Assembly: GCF_000023905.1 (NCBI RefSeq)
Contig: NC_013192.1
Span: forward strand, 2,356,001-2,420,000
Direction: 5' to 3'
From: Leptotrichia buccalis C-1013-b
Lineage (GTDB): Bacteria; Fusobacteriota; Fusobacteriia; Fusobacteriales; Leptotrichiaceae
Length of the DNA stretch: 64,000 bases
The position numbers and the translations under genes are program-made. The notes under the pieces were generated by a model. It saw only the letters and a list, made by a program, of their open reading frames with translations, did not search any database and was not told the origin of the DNA. Position 1 is the first letter of the stretch. Each line of letters starts with the position of its first letter. Positions 19,822-30,787 of this stretch are shown here, in pieces.

Positions 19822-20514
19822 ATGGATAAAAAATTAAAAGATGAAAATAAAGAAATGATAAATAAAATTAATAAGGAAAAAAACGAAGAAATTCAAAAAA
19901 TTTACAAAAATATCAAGCAAAATATTGATATAGCGATAAAAAATTATAAAAAGGCTTGGGAAGGCACAGAAAAAGAAGTTTTTGCAGAAATGGCATTTTG
20001 TATTTTAACGCCGCAGTCAAAAGCTAAGAATGCTTGGCAAGCAATTACAAATTTAGTGGAAAATGGATTGCTATACAATGGAGAGCCTGAAGAAATTGTC
20101 GAGTTTCTAAATATTGTAAGATTTAAAAATAATAAATCGCGATATTTGGTCGAATTTCGTGAACTGATGACACGAGATGGAAAATTACAGCCTAAGAAAA
20201 TTTTATCAGAAATTGACGATACTTTTGAAAAAAGAAAATGGATTTTGAAAAATGTTAAGGGAATGGGATTAAAGGAAGCAAATCACGTGTTGAGAAATCT
20301 TGGATTTGGAGAAAATATCGCAATTTTAGATAGGCATATTTTGAGAAATTTAAAAGAACTTAATGTAATTGAAGAAATTCCAAAATCCATAAGTGAAAAA
20401 AAATATTATGAAATCGAAGAAAAAATGCGGGAATATTCAAAATTTTCAAAAATAAAAATGGATGAGCTGGACTTAGTTTTATGGTACAAGCAAACTGGCG
20501 AAATTTTTAAATAA
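19822..20514 (+). CDS. ogg: 8-oxoguanine DNA glycosylase/AP lyase (archaeal-type Ogg)
   Basis: This 230-residue base-excision repair enzyme of the HhH-GPD superfamily, Ogg2 type, has AFCILTPQSKAKNAW (substrate pocket), helix-hairpin-helix KNVKGMGLKEANHVLRNLG with the catalytic Lys in GLKEA, and catalytic Asp in AILDRHI. The C-terminal LDLVLWYKQTG matches the closing segment of this family. The first 30 residues are a Lys/Glu/Asn coil beyond the usual start of about 205-residue relatives. The ribosome binding site is weak (GATAAGGA). Confidence 0.82.
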   Translation: MDKKLKDENKEMINKINKEKNEEIQKIYKNIKQNIDIAIKNYKKAWEGTEKEVFAEMAFCILTPQSKAKNAWQAITNLVENGLLYNGEPEEIVEFLNIVRFKNNKSRYLVEFRELMTRDGKLQPKKILSEIDDTFEKRKWILKNVKGMGLKEANHVLRNLGFGENIAILDRHILRNLKELNVIEEIPKSISEKKYYEIEEKMREYSKFSKIKMDELDLVLWYKQTGEIFK

Positions 20515-20531
20515 AAAACTTACATTCTATA

Positions 20532-20560
20532 GTGAAAATCTAAAAAAAATATGGTAGAAT
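20532..20560 (+). promoter_or_regulatory. Promoter of the autotransporter gene
   Basis: Extended -10 TGG-TAGAAT (20552-20560) with a weak -35 GTGAAA (20532-20537) at 17 bases. It leaves a leader of about 135 bases. Confidence 0.5.
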
Positions 20561-20701
20561 ACTACTAGAAATTTATTATAAAAAATAATTAAAATCTAAT
20601 AATTGTGAATTATTTTTTAAATAAAATTAATGTTCTCAAAAATAATCATGGTAACAAAAATTTAAAACGAAATGTAAAAATATTGAAAGGAAAAAATTAT
20701 T

Positions 20702-23599
20702 ATGACTAAAAATTTAAATAGCACTAATAAAGATGTCAAAAAAATTTTAAAAAAATACAACTTTAAGAATAATTCTATACTTATCGGATTAGCTGCTTTA
20801 GTAATAAGCTGTGGTGGTGGAGGTGGTGGAGTCGGTACATCAATAAAACCAACTCCAACTCCTAATACACCAAGTGATTCCACTCCAGCAATAGGCTGGA
20901 ATGACTCAACAGTTTCATACAACAAAAACAATCCAAGTAATAAGCCAGATACGACTTTAACAGGTTCTGGAGTTAATATAGGAATTATTGATATAGCTTT
21001 TGAAAATCCAGCATTTGCTTCTGATCTTACAGAAAAATTTGGAACTCGTTTAGAAAAACTTACGGTTCCAGACTTTACTCCCTCTTATCTTCCAGACGAA
21101 GATCACGGTATAGCTGTGGCTGCTTTGGCAGCTGGTTCTACTGAAGGGATTGCAAAAGAGGCAAAAGTATATATAGTTGATGCTGCTAAGAAAGGACCAG
21201 ATCCTAAAGATTCAAGTAAGGAAAAAACACATCCTGAAGTATCATTAGATATGTATCGTGCATTGAAAAATAAAGGTGTCACTATTTATAACCAGTCATT
21301 CGGATCTGATACATTACAGGAATCAGATACTGCTACTTACGCTGATAAAATGGGAAGAGCTGCTGTAAGATTTTATGAAGAAGAAGTAAATAATGGTTCA
21401 TTATTTGTATGGGCTGCTGGAAATGTTTCTACGGATAAGCAGCCAACACTTGAAGGTGGGTTACCTTATTTTAATAGTTCTTTAGAAAAAGGATGGATAA
21501 ATGTGGTTGGTTTAACTGCAAAAGAAGGAGCTGAAAGTGGTAACCGTAATTGGAATAATTTAAAGGCTTTGTCACCAGCTGGAGTTGCAAAGAATTGGAC
21601 TGTTACAGTATTAGGAGATCAGCACTATAAATTAAAAACACAATATTACATCGGTAGTGGTTCTTCATTTGCAGCACCGATTGTAACAGGAACAGCTGCA
21701 CTAATTAAACAAAAATACCCTTGGATGGATGGAAGCCTAATTCGTCAAACAATTTTATCTACAGCTACAGATATAGGAGAAAGAGGTGTCGATGAAATTT
21801 ATGGATGGGGACTTCTAAACATTGATAAAGCGTTAAAAGGACCTGCTTTATTCAGTAAACAGCTTGCATTGTCTGATAATGTAGTTATTAATATTCCGAG
21901 TGGTACTTATACTTTTTCAAACAATATTTCAGGAGATGCTGGATTAATTAAAAATGGAGAAGGAGAACTGATATTATCTGGAAATTCTACATTTACAGGA
22001 GACACTAGAGTAAATGCGGGAAAAGTAAGAGTAAATGGACGTTATAAATCAGCATTAAGTATAGGAAGACAAGCTATTCTTTCTACAGGTAATGCTCTAA
22101 TCCAAAATAATATTATGAATGAAGGAATACTAGAAAATACAGGAACTACACAAATTATTGGAAATTATCAGTCTTTAGGAAATTCAAAAATCATAGCTGA
22201 TTTAAACTCTAACCTATACGTAAAAGGACAAGTCAGCCTAAATAATTCACAACTTGAATTAAAACCAGAAGAAAATGGAGAAAGAAAATATATAACGTCT
22301 AGTGGAATCACACAAGATGTGATTACTTCAGATAATAAAATTGAAGGAAACTTTAAAGATGTCAGTACTGATGAATTGTTAAATGCTAATATTAAACAAA
22401 ATGAAAATTCTATTTCTACAAAATTAAACAGAAAAAATGTTCTGGAATATGCAAAAGAAACAAAAGCGGATGAAATGCAGCAAAATACTGCACAAAATAT
22501 AGAAGCAGCGTTCCAGAAGCTAGATGAAGAAATTGAAAATGGAAAAGCAGGAAATTTATCCAGCTTTGAAAAAAAAGCCGCTACATTGCAGGCTCTTGAC
22601 CTTACAAACAGGGCAGCAATTCTGGACAGTCTTTCTGGACAGATTTACGCATCAGCACAGGCTTTAACTTTCCAGCATTCACAGACTGTAAATAAGGACT
22701 TGTCAAATAGGCTAGTTATGCTTGGAACTCTTGACAATGTTGGAGATAATTTCGGACTGTGGGTTTCAAGTTTTGGAGCAAATGGTAAGCTGGAACAGAA
22801 CGGATATGGTAAAGGTGATACAAAAGTCTTTGGTGGACAAGTTGGGATTGACAAGCAGTTTGGAGATAATCTGATTCTAGGGACAGCACTTTCCTATTCA
22901 AAAGCCGACGTTAAATTTAACAGATATGGTGGAAAATCAGATGCCAGCAACTTTGGAGTTTCATTATACGGAAGATTAGGAAATAAGGATATCCCTTGGT
23001 ATTTACAAGGACGTTTTGGAGTTGGATTTGTTGACAGCGATGTTGAAAGGGATATCATATTGAGCAGTAATGACTATTCAAGAGCAAAAATTAACCATAA
23101 TGATAAAGTTTACTCAGGATATGTGGAAACAGGATATGACATTAAGAACAGCAATGGAGACTTTGTTGTGACACCGTTTGCAGGAATTACTCATGATACG
23201 GTAACAAGGGGGTCATTCTCGGAAGACAAGAGCCAGTTTGGACTAAAATCTGATAAGAAGAACTACAGCCAGACATCAGCATTGGCAGGAGTGAGAGTAG
23301 GTAAGGCAGTGCAATGGAATGGAGGAAGCAAAACTACCTTCCAAGGCTATGTGACACACCAGAGAGCCTTTAATGATGAGGACTTAAGCTTCAAGGCTGA
23401 ATATTCAGGATTACCTGGAAGTTCGTTTAAAGTGAAGGGGATAGGACTTTCCAAGAGCAAGACTAAGGCAGGAGTTGGAGCATTGACAGAAGTAAATTCC
23501 AGCTTTGGATGGTATGTAAACTATGATGGTGAAATAAGCAGTGGAAAAGGCAAGGGAAACAACAATGTTGTTACTACTGGACTTAGATTTAATTTTTAA
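20702..23599 (+). CDS. Subtilisin-family autotransporter with lipoprotein signal
   Basis: This 965-residue surface protease is organised as follows. Residues 1-37 form an extended basic region, a hydrophobic core and lipobox VISC (Cys37), followed by poly-Gly and a Pro/Thr linker. Residues 85-385 are an S8 peptidase domain with Asp97 (GIIDIAF), His135 (EDHGIAVA) and Ser322 (GSSFAAP), and an oxyanion Asn in AAGN. Around 415-455 a passenger-associated repeat (GEGELILSGNSTFTGDT) begins the beta-helix. From about 690 comes a C-terminal autotransporter beta-barrel ending in Phe (TTGLRFNF). The layout resembles neisserial NalP, a lipidated S8 autotransporter that cleaves other surface proteins. The triad is complete, so activity is expected; substrates are unknown. 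Confidence 0.93.
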   Translation: MTKNLNSTNKDVKKILKKYNFKNNSILIGLAALVISCGGGGGGVGTSIKPTPTPNTPSDSTPAIGWNDSTVSYNKNNPSNKPDTTLTGSGVNIGIIDIAFENPAFASDLTEKFGTRLEKLTVPDFTPSYLPDEDHGIAVAALAAGSTEGIAKEAKVYIVDAAKKGPDPKDSSKEKTHPEVSLDMYRALKNKGVTIYNQSFGSDTLQESDTATYADKMGRAAVRFYEEEVNNGSLFVWAAGNVSTDKQPTLEGGLPYFNSSLEKGWINVVGLTAKEGAESGNRNWNNLKALSPAGVAKNWTVTVLGDQHYKLKTQYYIGSGSSFAAPIVTGTAALIKQKYPWMDGSLIRQTILSTATDIGERGVDEIYGWGLLNIDKALKGPALFSKQLALSDNVVINIPSGTYTFSNNISGDAGLIKNGEGELILSGNSTFTGDTRVNAGKVRVNGRYKSALSIGRQAILSTGNALIQNNIMNEGILENTGTTQIIGNYQSLGNSKIIADLNSNLYVKGQVSLNNSQLELKPEENGERKYITSSGITQDVITSDNKIEGNFKDVSTDELLNANIKQNENSISTKLNRKNVLEYAKETKADEMQQNTAQNIEAAFQKLDEEIENGKAGNLSSFEKKAATLQALDLTNRAAILDSLSGQIYASAQALTFQHSQTVNKDLSNRLVMLGTLDNVGDNFGLWVSSFGANGKLEQNGYGKGDTKVFGGQVGIDKQFGDNLILGTALSYSKADVKFNRYGGKSDASNFGVSLYGRLGNKDIPWYLQGRFGVGFVDSDVERDIILSSNDYSRAKINHNDKVYSGYVETGYDIKNSNGDFVVTPFAGITHDTVTRGSFSEDKSQFGLKSDKKNYSQTSALAGVRVGKAVQWNGGSKTTFQGYVTHQRAFNDEDLSFKAEYSGLPGSSFKVKGIGLSKSKTKAGVGALTEVNSSFGWYVNYDGEISSGKGKGNNNVVTTGLRFNF

Positions 23600-23636
23600 T
23601 TAAAATAAAATTTTTTCCCATATTTTTTGAAATTGT

Positions 23637-23665
23637 ATGACAAATATAAAAAAATATAGTATACT
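23637..23665 (+). promoter_or_regulatory. Promoter of the Sel1-pyrD-sirtuin-phosphatase unit
   Basis: ATGACA (23637-23642), 17 bases, TATACT (23660-23665). The predicted leader is about 200 bases long. Confidence 0.6.
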
Positions 23666-23705
23666 TATAGTAATATCATGTATAATTATTTTAAATTTAT
23701 AATAA

Positions 23706-23781
23706 TACTCAAATCCTTTAAAAAAATAACTTAGTGAGAACTATAAATATTTATGATTTGAGTAAAATGGTTTTGCCATTT
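23706..23781 (+). promoter_or_regulatory. Inverted repeats in the leader before the Sel1-repeat gene
   Basis: TACTCAAATC (23706-23715) pairs perfectly with GATTTGAGTA (23755-23764), and directly after it AAATGG-TTTTG-CCATTT (23765-23781) forms a hairpin without a T-run. This looks like a folded 5-prime leader rather than a terminator; I recognise no known riboswitch. Confidence 0.35.
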
Positions 23782-23873
23782 ATTGAATTTAGTTAAAAAA
23801 TGGTATTACTATAGAACTTTAAGTGATTTCCAGATAATAAAAAATAATTTAAAAGTATTGGAGGGTAATTTTT

Positions 23874-24917
23874 ATGGAAAATATCGAATTTGATAATTTT
23901 GAAAATGGGGAAAGAAACGATTCTGAAAGAATGTACGAAATGGGAAAGAATTATTATAGAAATAATTCTGAGGTACTAGCCGAAAAATATCTGAAGGAAG
24001 CTGCTAAGGCTGGTAATAGAAAGGCTTTTCTCATTCTCGCGGATATTTATTTGAAACATAATAAATTGAATTTGGCTGAAAAATATTTAAAAAAAATTGC
24101 TGATGGCGGAGATTTTGAATTGCAGGACAAACTTGGAACCGTTTATAGAAAAAAATCTAATTTTGAATTGGCGGAATATTATTATAAACTGGCTATAAAT
24201 AATGGAAATCAGAAAGCACAGTATAATTTGGGTAATCTTTACTATCATTTTAAAAAGAAAAAATTGGCAGTAGATTACTTAAAACCTATTGCCGATGAGA
24301 GAGATCAGGAAGCACAGGTGCTCCTTGCAAAAATATATTATGAAAACGGTCAGGTTGAACTGGCGGAAGAATATCTTCGTAAAGCTAAGGACAATGGAGA
24401 AGCATATTATTTGCTTGGAAAGCTGCTTGAAGAAAGAAAGGATCTGGAATCTGCAGAAAGATACTGGAAAACAGCAGCTGATGACTATGATAATAAAAAA
24501 TCTCAAGAAATACTTTCAAAATCTTATATTGATAAAAATAATACAACTTTAGCAAAGCATTATTTATCATTGCTTGCCGATGAAAATCATCTGGAAGCTT
24601 TTGTACTACTTGGAAATATGTTTTCAGAAGAAAAAAATTATAATCTTGCTTATACAAACTATAACCATTTTTTTGAAGGGCAATCATGTACTGATGTAAA
24701 AGTTGACATGTCAAAATATGATAATGAAAAATTAAGATTTAATTTTGGGAAATGCTGTATAAAACTTGGAAAAGTTGATATGGCTGAACAAAATCTAAAA
24801 GATAATGAATATCTTAAAATTTCTGACAATATCATTGAAGTTGCAAAACTTTACGAAGAAGCTGAACAATTGAAATTAGCTCTTCAATACTATAAATTAG
24901 CTTTGCACATTCAATAA
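23874..24917 (+). CDS. Sel1/TPR-repeat protein
   Basis: This 347-residue soluble solenoid is made of about eight to nine helical repeats of roughly 32-36 residues with the recurring pattern [25 protein letters not shown] (for example [40 protein letters not shown]). There is no signal peptide. Such proteins are adaptors for protein-protein contacts; no partner is evident. GGAGGG lies before the ATG. pyrD starts 17 bases after its stop, so they are probably cotranscribed. Confidence 0.85.
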   Translation: MENIEFDNFENGERNDSERMYEMGKNYYRNNSEVLAEKYLKEAAKAGNRKAFLILADIYLKHNKLNLAEKYLKKIADGGDFELQDKLGTVYRKKSNFELAEYYYKLAINNGNQKAQYNLGNLYYHFKKKKLAVDYLKPIADERDQEAQVLLAKIYYENGQVELAEEYLRKAKDNGEAYYLLGKLLEERKDLESAERYWKTAADDYDNKKSQEILSKSYIDKNNTTLAKHYLSLLADENHLEAFVLLGNMFSEEKNYNLAYTNYNHFFEGQSCTDVKVDMSKYDNEKLRFNFGKCCIKLGKVDMAEQNLKDNEYLKISDNIIEVAKLYEEAEQLKLALQYYKLALHIQ

Positions 24918-24934
24918 AAAAATTAGGAGGAAAA

Positions 24935-25867
24935 ATGGCAACAACAAAAACACATATTGGCAACTTTAAATTTGAAAACTGCTTTATGAATGCAGCGGGA
25001 GTTTACTGCTACGACAGAAATGAATTGGAACAAGTAATAAATTCCGCAGCAGGAACATTTGTTACAAAGACTGCTACATTACAGTCACGTCCAGGAAATC
25101 CTGAGCCTAGATACCATGACACAGCTCTAGGAAGCATAAATTCAATGGGACTTCCAAACTTAGGATTTGATTACTATTTAGATTATTTACTGGAATTACA
25201 GAAAACACATCCTGACAGAACTTTCTTTTTCTCGCTTGTAGGAATGTCAACAGAAGACACTCACGCATTACTGAAAAAAGTTCAGGAAAGTGATTTTAAC
25301 GGAATAACAGAACTTAACCTGTCTTGTCCAAATGTACCAGGAAAACCACAAATTGCCTACGATTTGGAAACTACCGAAAAATTATTGACAGATATTTTTT
25401 CATATTTCAAAAAACCGCTTGGAGTAAAATTGCCTCCATATTTTGATATTGTTCACTTTGATCAGGCGGCAGCAGTATTCAATAAATTTCCATTGTCATT
25501 CATAAACTGTGTAAACAGTATCGGAAACGGACTTGTAATTGAAGACGAAAGCGTTGTAATAAAGCCTAAAAATGGATTTGGAGGAATTGGTGGAGAATAT
25601 ATAAAACCAACTGCACTTGCAAATGTTCACGCATTTTATAAAAGATTGAACCCATCTATTAAAATTATTGGAACAGGTGGAGTTCTTACAGGGCAAGATG
25701 CTTTTGAACATATTTTGTGCGGAGCAAGCATGGTTCAAATTGGTACAACTTTGCACAAGGAAGGTCCTGCAGCTTTTGAAAGAATTACTAATGAGTTAAA
25801 AGCTATTATGGATAAAAAAGGATATAAAACTATTGAAGATTTTAGAGGAAAATTGAAATATTTATAA
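24935..25867 (+). CDS. pyrD: Dihydroorotate dehydrogenase, class 1A (fumarate type)
   Basis: This 310-residue FMN enzyme converts dihydroorotate to orotate in pyrimidine synthesis. Length and sequence match the soluble class 1A enzymes that use fumarate (Lactococcus PyrDA type): [44 protein letters not shown], the catalytic Cys in [22 protein letters not shown], and the FMN phosphate segment [26 protein letters not shown] sits five bases before the ATG. No other pyrimidine gene or PyrK partner lies nearby, which also fits class 1A rather than 1B. Confidence 0.93.
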   Translation: MATTKTHIGNFKFENCFMNAAGVYCYDRNELEQVINSAAGTFVTKTATLQSRPGNPEPRYHDTALGSINSMGLPNLGFDYYLDYLLELQKTHPDRTFFFSLVGMSTEDTHALLKKVQESDFNGITELNLSCPNVPGKPQIAYDLETTEKLLTDIFSYFKKPLGVKLPPYFDIVHFDQAAAVFNKFPLSFINCVNSIGNGLVIEDESVVIKPKNGFGGIGGEYIKPTALANVHAFYKRLNPSIKIIGTGGVLTGQDAFEHILCGASMVQIGTTLHKEGPAAFERITNELKAIMDKKGYKTIEDFRGKLKYL

Positions 25868-25900
25868 TTTTTTTTACAAAAATGAAACAAGGTGATAAAA

Positions 25901-26635
25901 ATGGATAAAATAAGTTTGATTCAGAAAATAATTGATGAAAGTAAAAGGATTGTCTTTTTCGGAGGTGCTGGCGTTTCCACAGAATCTGGCATTCCCGATT
26001 TCAGAAGTGCAAATGGAGTCTACAATTTAAAACTTGATAGGAATTTTTCTCCAGAAGAGCTTGTTTCTCACACAATGTACGAAAAATATCCAGAAGAATT
26101 TTATGATTTTTATAAAAAACATCTTATTTATCCCAATGCAAAACCCAATTTTGCTCATAAATATTTGGCAAGGCTGGAACAAGATGGAAAATTAACGGCT
26201 GTTATTACTCAAAATATCGACTGTCTGCATGAAATGGCTGGAAGTAAAAATGTTTTGAAGCTACATGGAACTGTTGACAGCAATACTTGTGTCAGATGTG
26301 GAAAAAAATACAACTTGGAGAAATTTTTGAAAATCTGTGAAACAGAAAGTATTCCACATTGTCCAGAATGTAACGGAATTATAAAACCAGATGTTACTTT
26401 GTATGAAGAAGTTCCTGATCCAGATACTTTTAGAAAAGCAATAAACGAAATATCCAAAGCCGATACACTAATTATAGGTGGAACTTCCCTTATCGTGTAT
26501 CCAGCCGCTTCCCTTATACACTATTTTCAAGGGAAAAATCTTGTTTTAATAAATAAGTCTAAGACCGAACAAGACAATTTTGTAAATTTGGCTATACATG
26601 AAAGCATTGGAGAAGTTTTTAAAAAATTAAAATAA
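25901..26635 (+). CDS. cobB: NAD-dependent protein deacylase (Sir2 family)
   Basis: This 244-residue sirtuin has the NAD-binding motif FFGGAGVSTESGIPDFR, QNIDCLHEMAG, catalytic His in LKLHGTVDS, a zinc ribbon with two CxxC pairs (CVRCGKK and CPECNG), and GGTSLIVYPAASL for the ribose. It removes acyl groups from Lys, making nicotinamide and O-acyl-ADP-ribose. ATG 25901 follows AAGGTGAT; the in-frame GTG at 25892 overlaps that site. It lies 33 bases after pyrD and 36 before the phosphatase gene. Confidence 0.93.
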   Translation: MDKISLIQKIIDESKRIVFFGGAGVSTESGIPDFRSANGVYNLKLDRNFSPEELVSHTMYEKYPEEFYDFYKKHLIYPNAKPNFAHKYLARLEQDGKLTAVITQNIDCLHEMAGSKNVLKLHGTVDSNTCVRCGKKYNLEKFLKICETESIPHCPECNGIIKPDVTLYEEVPDPDTFRKAINEISKADTLIIGGTSLIVYPAASLIHYFQGKNLVLINKSKTEQDNFVNLAIHESIGEVFKKLK

Positions 26636-26671
26636 TTAGAATTGAGATAAAATATAAATAAAGAGGTGAAA

Positions 26672-27133
26672 ATGGTAAAAGTATTATTTGTCTGTCTAGG
26701 AAATATATGCCGTTCTCCAATGGCAGAGGCAGTCTTTCGAGATATGGTAAAAAAAAAAGGGCTATCTGACAAAATTATTATTGATTCAGCTGCAACAAGT
26801 TCTTGGGAACATGGAAATCCAGTCCATCATGGTACTAAAACTAGACTTGCCAAAGAAGGAATCAGCGTAAAAGGAATGTATTCAAGAATTTTAAATAATG
26901 ATGATTTGGATGCTGATTACATTATTGGAATGGATGAAAGCAATATAGAAAATATAAAACTTTTCGCAGATGGCAAAAATAAAGGTGAAATAAAAATGCT
27001 GTTAGAATACGCAGGAGAAAAACGGGAAATAAAAGATCCGTGGTTTACTGGCGATTTTGATACAACTTATGATGATGTAGTAAAAGGTTGTAAAGCGTTG
27101 TTAGAATTTATTAAAAAGAATGATTCAAATTAA
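26672..27133 (+). CDS. Low-molecular-weight protein-tyrosine phosphatase
   Basis: This 153-residue enzyme has the P-loop CLGNICRSPMAE (nucleophile Cys, Arg) right at the N-terminus, and the general-acid Asp in KDPWFTGDFDTTYDDV. The fold length is normal for the family. In Gram-negative bacteria such phosphatases often act on tyrosine kinases that control polysaccharide export, but here no kinase is adjacent. The start ATG 26672 follows AGAGGTG; GTG 26666 lies inside that site. It is the last gene of its unit. Confidence 0.92.
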   Translation: MVKVLFVCLGNICRSPMAEAVFRDMVKKKGLSDKIIIDSAATSSWEHGNPVHHGTKTRLAKEGISVKGMYSRILNNDDLDADYIIGMDESNIENIKLFADGKNKGEIKMLLEYAGEKREIKDPWFTGDFDTTYDDVVKGCKALLEFIKKNDSN

Positions 27134-27146
27134 TTATTAAAAATAT

Positions 27147-27201
27147 TTGGTGCTAAACATTTATAAATTTTTCAGAAAAATGAATAGCACCAATTTTATT
27201 T

Positions 27202-27203
<2 letters not shown>
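27147..27203. terminator. Bidirectional terminator between the phosphatase gene and bglA
   Basis: TTGGTGCTA (27147-27155) pairs with TAGCACCAA (27185-27193), with TTTTATTTTT to the right and an A-rich stretch to the left, so it can end transcription from both sides. Confidence 0.8.
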
Positions 27204-28644
<1,441 letters not shown>

Positions 28645-28730
28645 CTAACAATTTTTTGTTTATAGTTATTTATAAGAGCCTATAAAATTCAATTATAATT
28701 TTTCTTTGTTACAGAATAATTATACCCTTT

Positions 28731-30629
28731 TTATTTGACAATTGTAATTAATTTTTCTCCAAATTCGATGTTTTCCTTATCTATTTCAATGACATCCAGA
28801 AATTCATCAGTATTAGTTACAATTACAGGCGTTGTCAAAACATATCCAGCCTTTTTAATTTCATCAATATCAAATTCAAGCATTAAATCACCTTTTTTTA
28901 CCTTATCCCCTTCTTTAACTTTAGGATAAAAATATTTCCCATCTAATTGAACTGTATCAAGTCCAACGTGAATTAATAATTCCGCTCCTGAGTCAGTTTC
29001 AATCGCAATTGCATGATTTGTTGGAAATAAAGTTACTATTGTCCCATCTGTTGGTGCCACAACCTTTCCTTCTGTTGGAACAACTGCCGCTCCTTTTCCT
29101 AAAGCACCTGAAGCAAATGCCTCATCTTCTGCTTCACTTAATTTTTTTATAGTCCCTTTTAATGGGCTGTAGACAACTTCTTTTTCTAACATTTTATTTT
29201 CTGTGTTTTCAGGCTTTTTGTCTACTTGTTTTTCATCAGTATTTCCAGTTACATTTTCATCTTCATAAAGTTTTGGAATTTTAACAAACATTGTTAGTAT
29301 AATTCCAAAAATAAGTGAAATTAGGCAAACTGCAGAATATATATAGAAATCTCTCCCAATTCCTTCTTTCGGAATATATGAAGAAAGGCTAAATAATCCA
29401 AGAGCACCTATTGTATAAGTTTTCATTTTAAAGAAGCCACCGATAGCTCCTCCGATTGCTGCTGAAATACAGGCTATGATAAATGGTATTTTCATTGGAA
29501 GTGTTACACCATAAATTCCAGGTTCAGTCACTCCAAATAATGCCGAAAATGCAGCTGGAATACTTAAATCCTTTACTTTTTGTTCTTTTGTCTTTAAGAT
29601 AATTACAAGCAATACTCCTAAAAGAGCAAATGAATGTGCCATCAAACTTCCGATTATAGTATCGTAACCTAATGTAGCGACATTATTCATAGCAATTGGT
29701 ACCAGTCCCCAATGTAATCCAAACATTACCATAACCATCCAAAGTCCTGCAAGAAGCCCTCCAGCAATAGTTGAATTTAGATTATACAAAGCTGTTAATC
29801 CTGTTCCTAAAGCTGCAGAAGCATTAGATATAACAGGTCCAATTACTAATAATGACAAAATATAAGTTATTAACAGAGTAAAAAACGGAACTAAAAATGT
29901 TCTTACCATTGCTGGAACAATTTTTTTAAATAATTTTTCGACGTGAGAACCAAGCCATACAGAAAATATTATAGGCATTACCGTACTTACATATCCTCCA
30001 GCTGGAATTACAATAGGAATCCCTAAAAAATGAGCTTTGTTAAATAATTCCATAGTTCCCAGACTAGGATAAATCAATCCCGCTGCAACCGCAATTGCCG
30101 TAAATCCGTTCATTCCAAAGTAATTAGCTGAAGTCCATGCTAGAAATACAGGAAGCAGCTGAAACAATCCATCTCCTGCAGCCTGTATTGCCAAATACGT
30201 TCCATCTGTATTTAATACGCCTAATGATAGTAAAATTGCCGCAATTCCCTTTAACATCCCAGCTGCAGCCATTACTCCCAGCATTGGCTGAAATAGTTTA
30301 CTAAGCACGTCAATCAAAAGGTTAAGGACGTCCTTAATATTTTTTATTTCCCTTTTAGGCTCATCTTTTTTTACATCCCCATTTAATCCCAAAAGAGGCG
30401 AAACTTCCGCAAACACATCAGCCACGTGATTTCCAATTACAACTTGAAATTGCTCTCCACTTATTAAAGCAGTAGCTACCCCATCCATCTTTTTCAATCT
30501 TTCCATATCAGCCTTATCATTGCTTTTCAGTTTAAATCTCAATCTCGTTACACAATGATGCAGACTAACAACATTTTCTTTTCCACCTACCGCTTCTACA
30601 ATATCTTTCGATAATTTTTCGTATTTCAT
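28731..30629 (-). CDS. bglF: PTS beta-glucoside transporter EIIBCA
   Basis: This 632-residue fused permease has a EIIB domain with phospho-Cys26 (SLHHCVTRLRFKLK), a EIIC membrane domain at about 105-455 with ten or so hydrophobic segments (GVTEPGIYGVTLP is the substrate loop), and a EIIA domain from about 480 with the phospho-His in ELLIHVGLDTVQL. It imports and phosphorylates aryl- or oligo-beta-glucosides, and in related systems it phosphorylates and inactivates the antiterminator when sugar is absent. GGAGG precedes the ATG. A RAT/terminator switch lies in its leader. Confidence 0.95.
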   Translation of the reverse strand: MKYEKLSKDIVEAVGGKENVVSLHHCVTRLRFKLKSNDKADMERLKKMDGVATALISGEQFQVVIGNHVADVFAEVSPLLGLNGDVKKDEPKREIKNIKDVLNLLIDVLSKLFQPMLGVMAAAGMLKGIAAILLSLGVLNTDGTYLAIQAAGDGLFQLLPVFLAWTSANYFGMNGFTAIAVAAGLIYPSLGTMELFNKAHFLGIPIVIPAGGYVSTVMPIIFSVWLGSHVEKLFKKIVPAMVRTFLVPFFTLLITYILSLLVIGPVISNASAALGTGLTALYNLNSTIAGGLLAGLWMVMVMFGLHWGLVPIAMNNVATLGYDTIIGSLMAHSFALLGVLLVIILKTKEQKVKDLSIPAAFSALFGVTEPGIYGVTLPMKIPFIIACISAAIGGAIGGFFKMKTYTIGALGLFSLSSYIPKEGIGRDFYIYSAVCLISLIFGIILTMFVKIPKLYEDENVTGNTDEKQVDKKPENTENKMLEKEVVYSPLKGTIKKLSEAEDEAFASGALGKGAAVVPTEGKVVAPTDGTIVTLFPTNHAIAIETDSGAELLIHVGLDTVQLDGKYFYPKVKEGDKVKKGDLMLEFDIDEIKKAGYVLTTPVIVTNTDEFLDVIEIDKENIEFGEKLITIVK

Positions 30630-30675
30630 ACGACAACCTCCTATATATTTATTTTTTATTTTATATAATTTTTTT

Positions 30676-30752
30676 CAAAACAAAAAGGCAAAACCTGACA
30701 ATAAAAAATCAAATTAAATAATAATTCAAATTTTTTATTCTCGGTCTTGCCT
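30676..30752 (-). terminator. Switchable terminator 2 in front of bglF
   Basis: On the minus strand the 5-prime arm starts GGCAAGACCGAGAATAAAA and the 3-prime arm ends GTCAGGTTTTGCC, followed by TTTTTGTTTT. The stem of about 21 pairs shares its first arm with RAT2, so the two structures exclude each other. Confidence 0.88.
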
Positions 30753-30771
30753 AATTTAATAGTTACAATCC
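30743..30771 (-). promoter_or_regulatory. RAT2, ribonucleic antiterminator site
   Basis: Read on the minus strand: GGATTGTAACT, then ATTAAATTA, then GGCAAGACC. This matches the BglG/LicT RAT pattern (GGATTGTTACTG ... GCAGGCAAAACC) with some substitutions. Binding of the antiterminator would stop terminator 2 from forming and allow bglF-bglA transcription. Confidence 0.85.
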
Positions 30772-30787
30772 TTTTTTGTATTTATTT

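Noticed and set aside
20812-20835. GGTGG tract in the autotransporter as a proven phase-variation repeat
   Set aside because: The repeat is short and interrupted, and no frame shift results here; only a mild possibility is noted in the findings.
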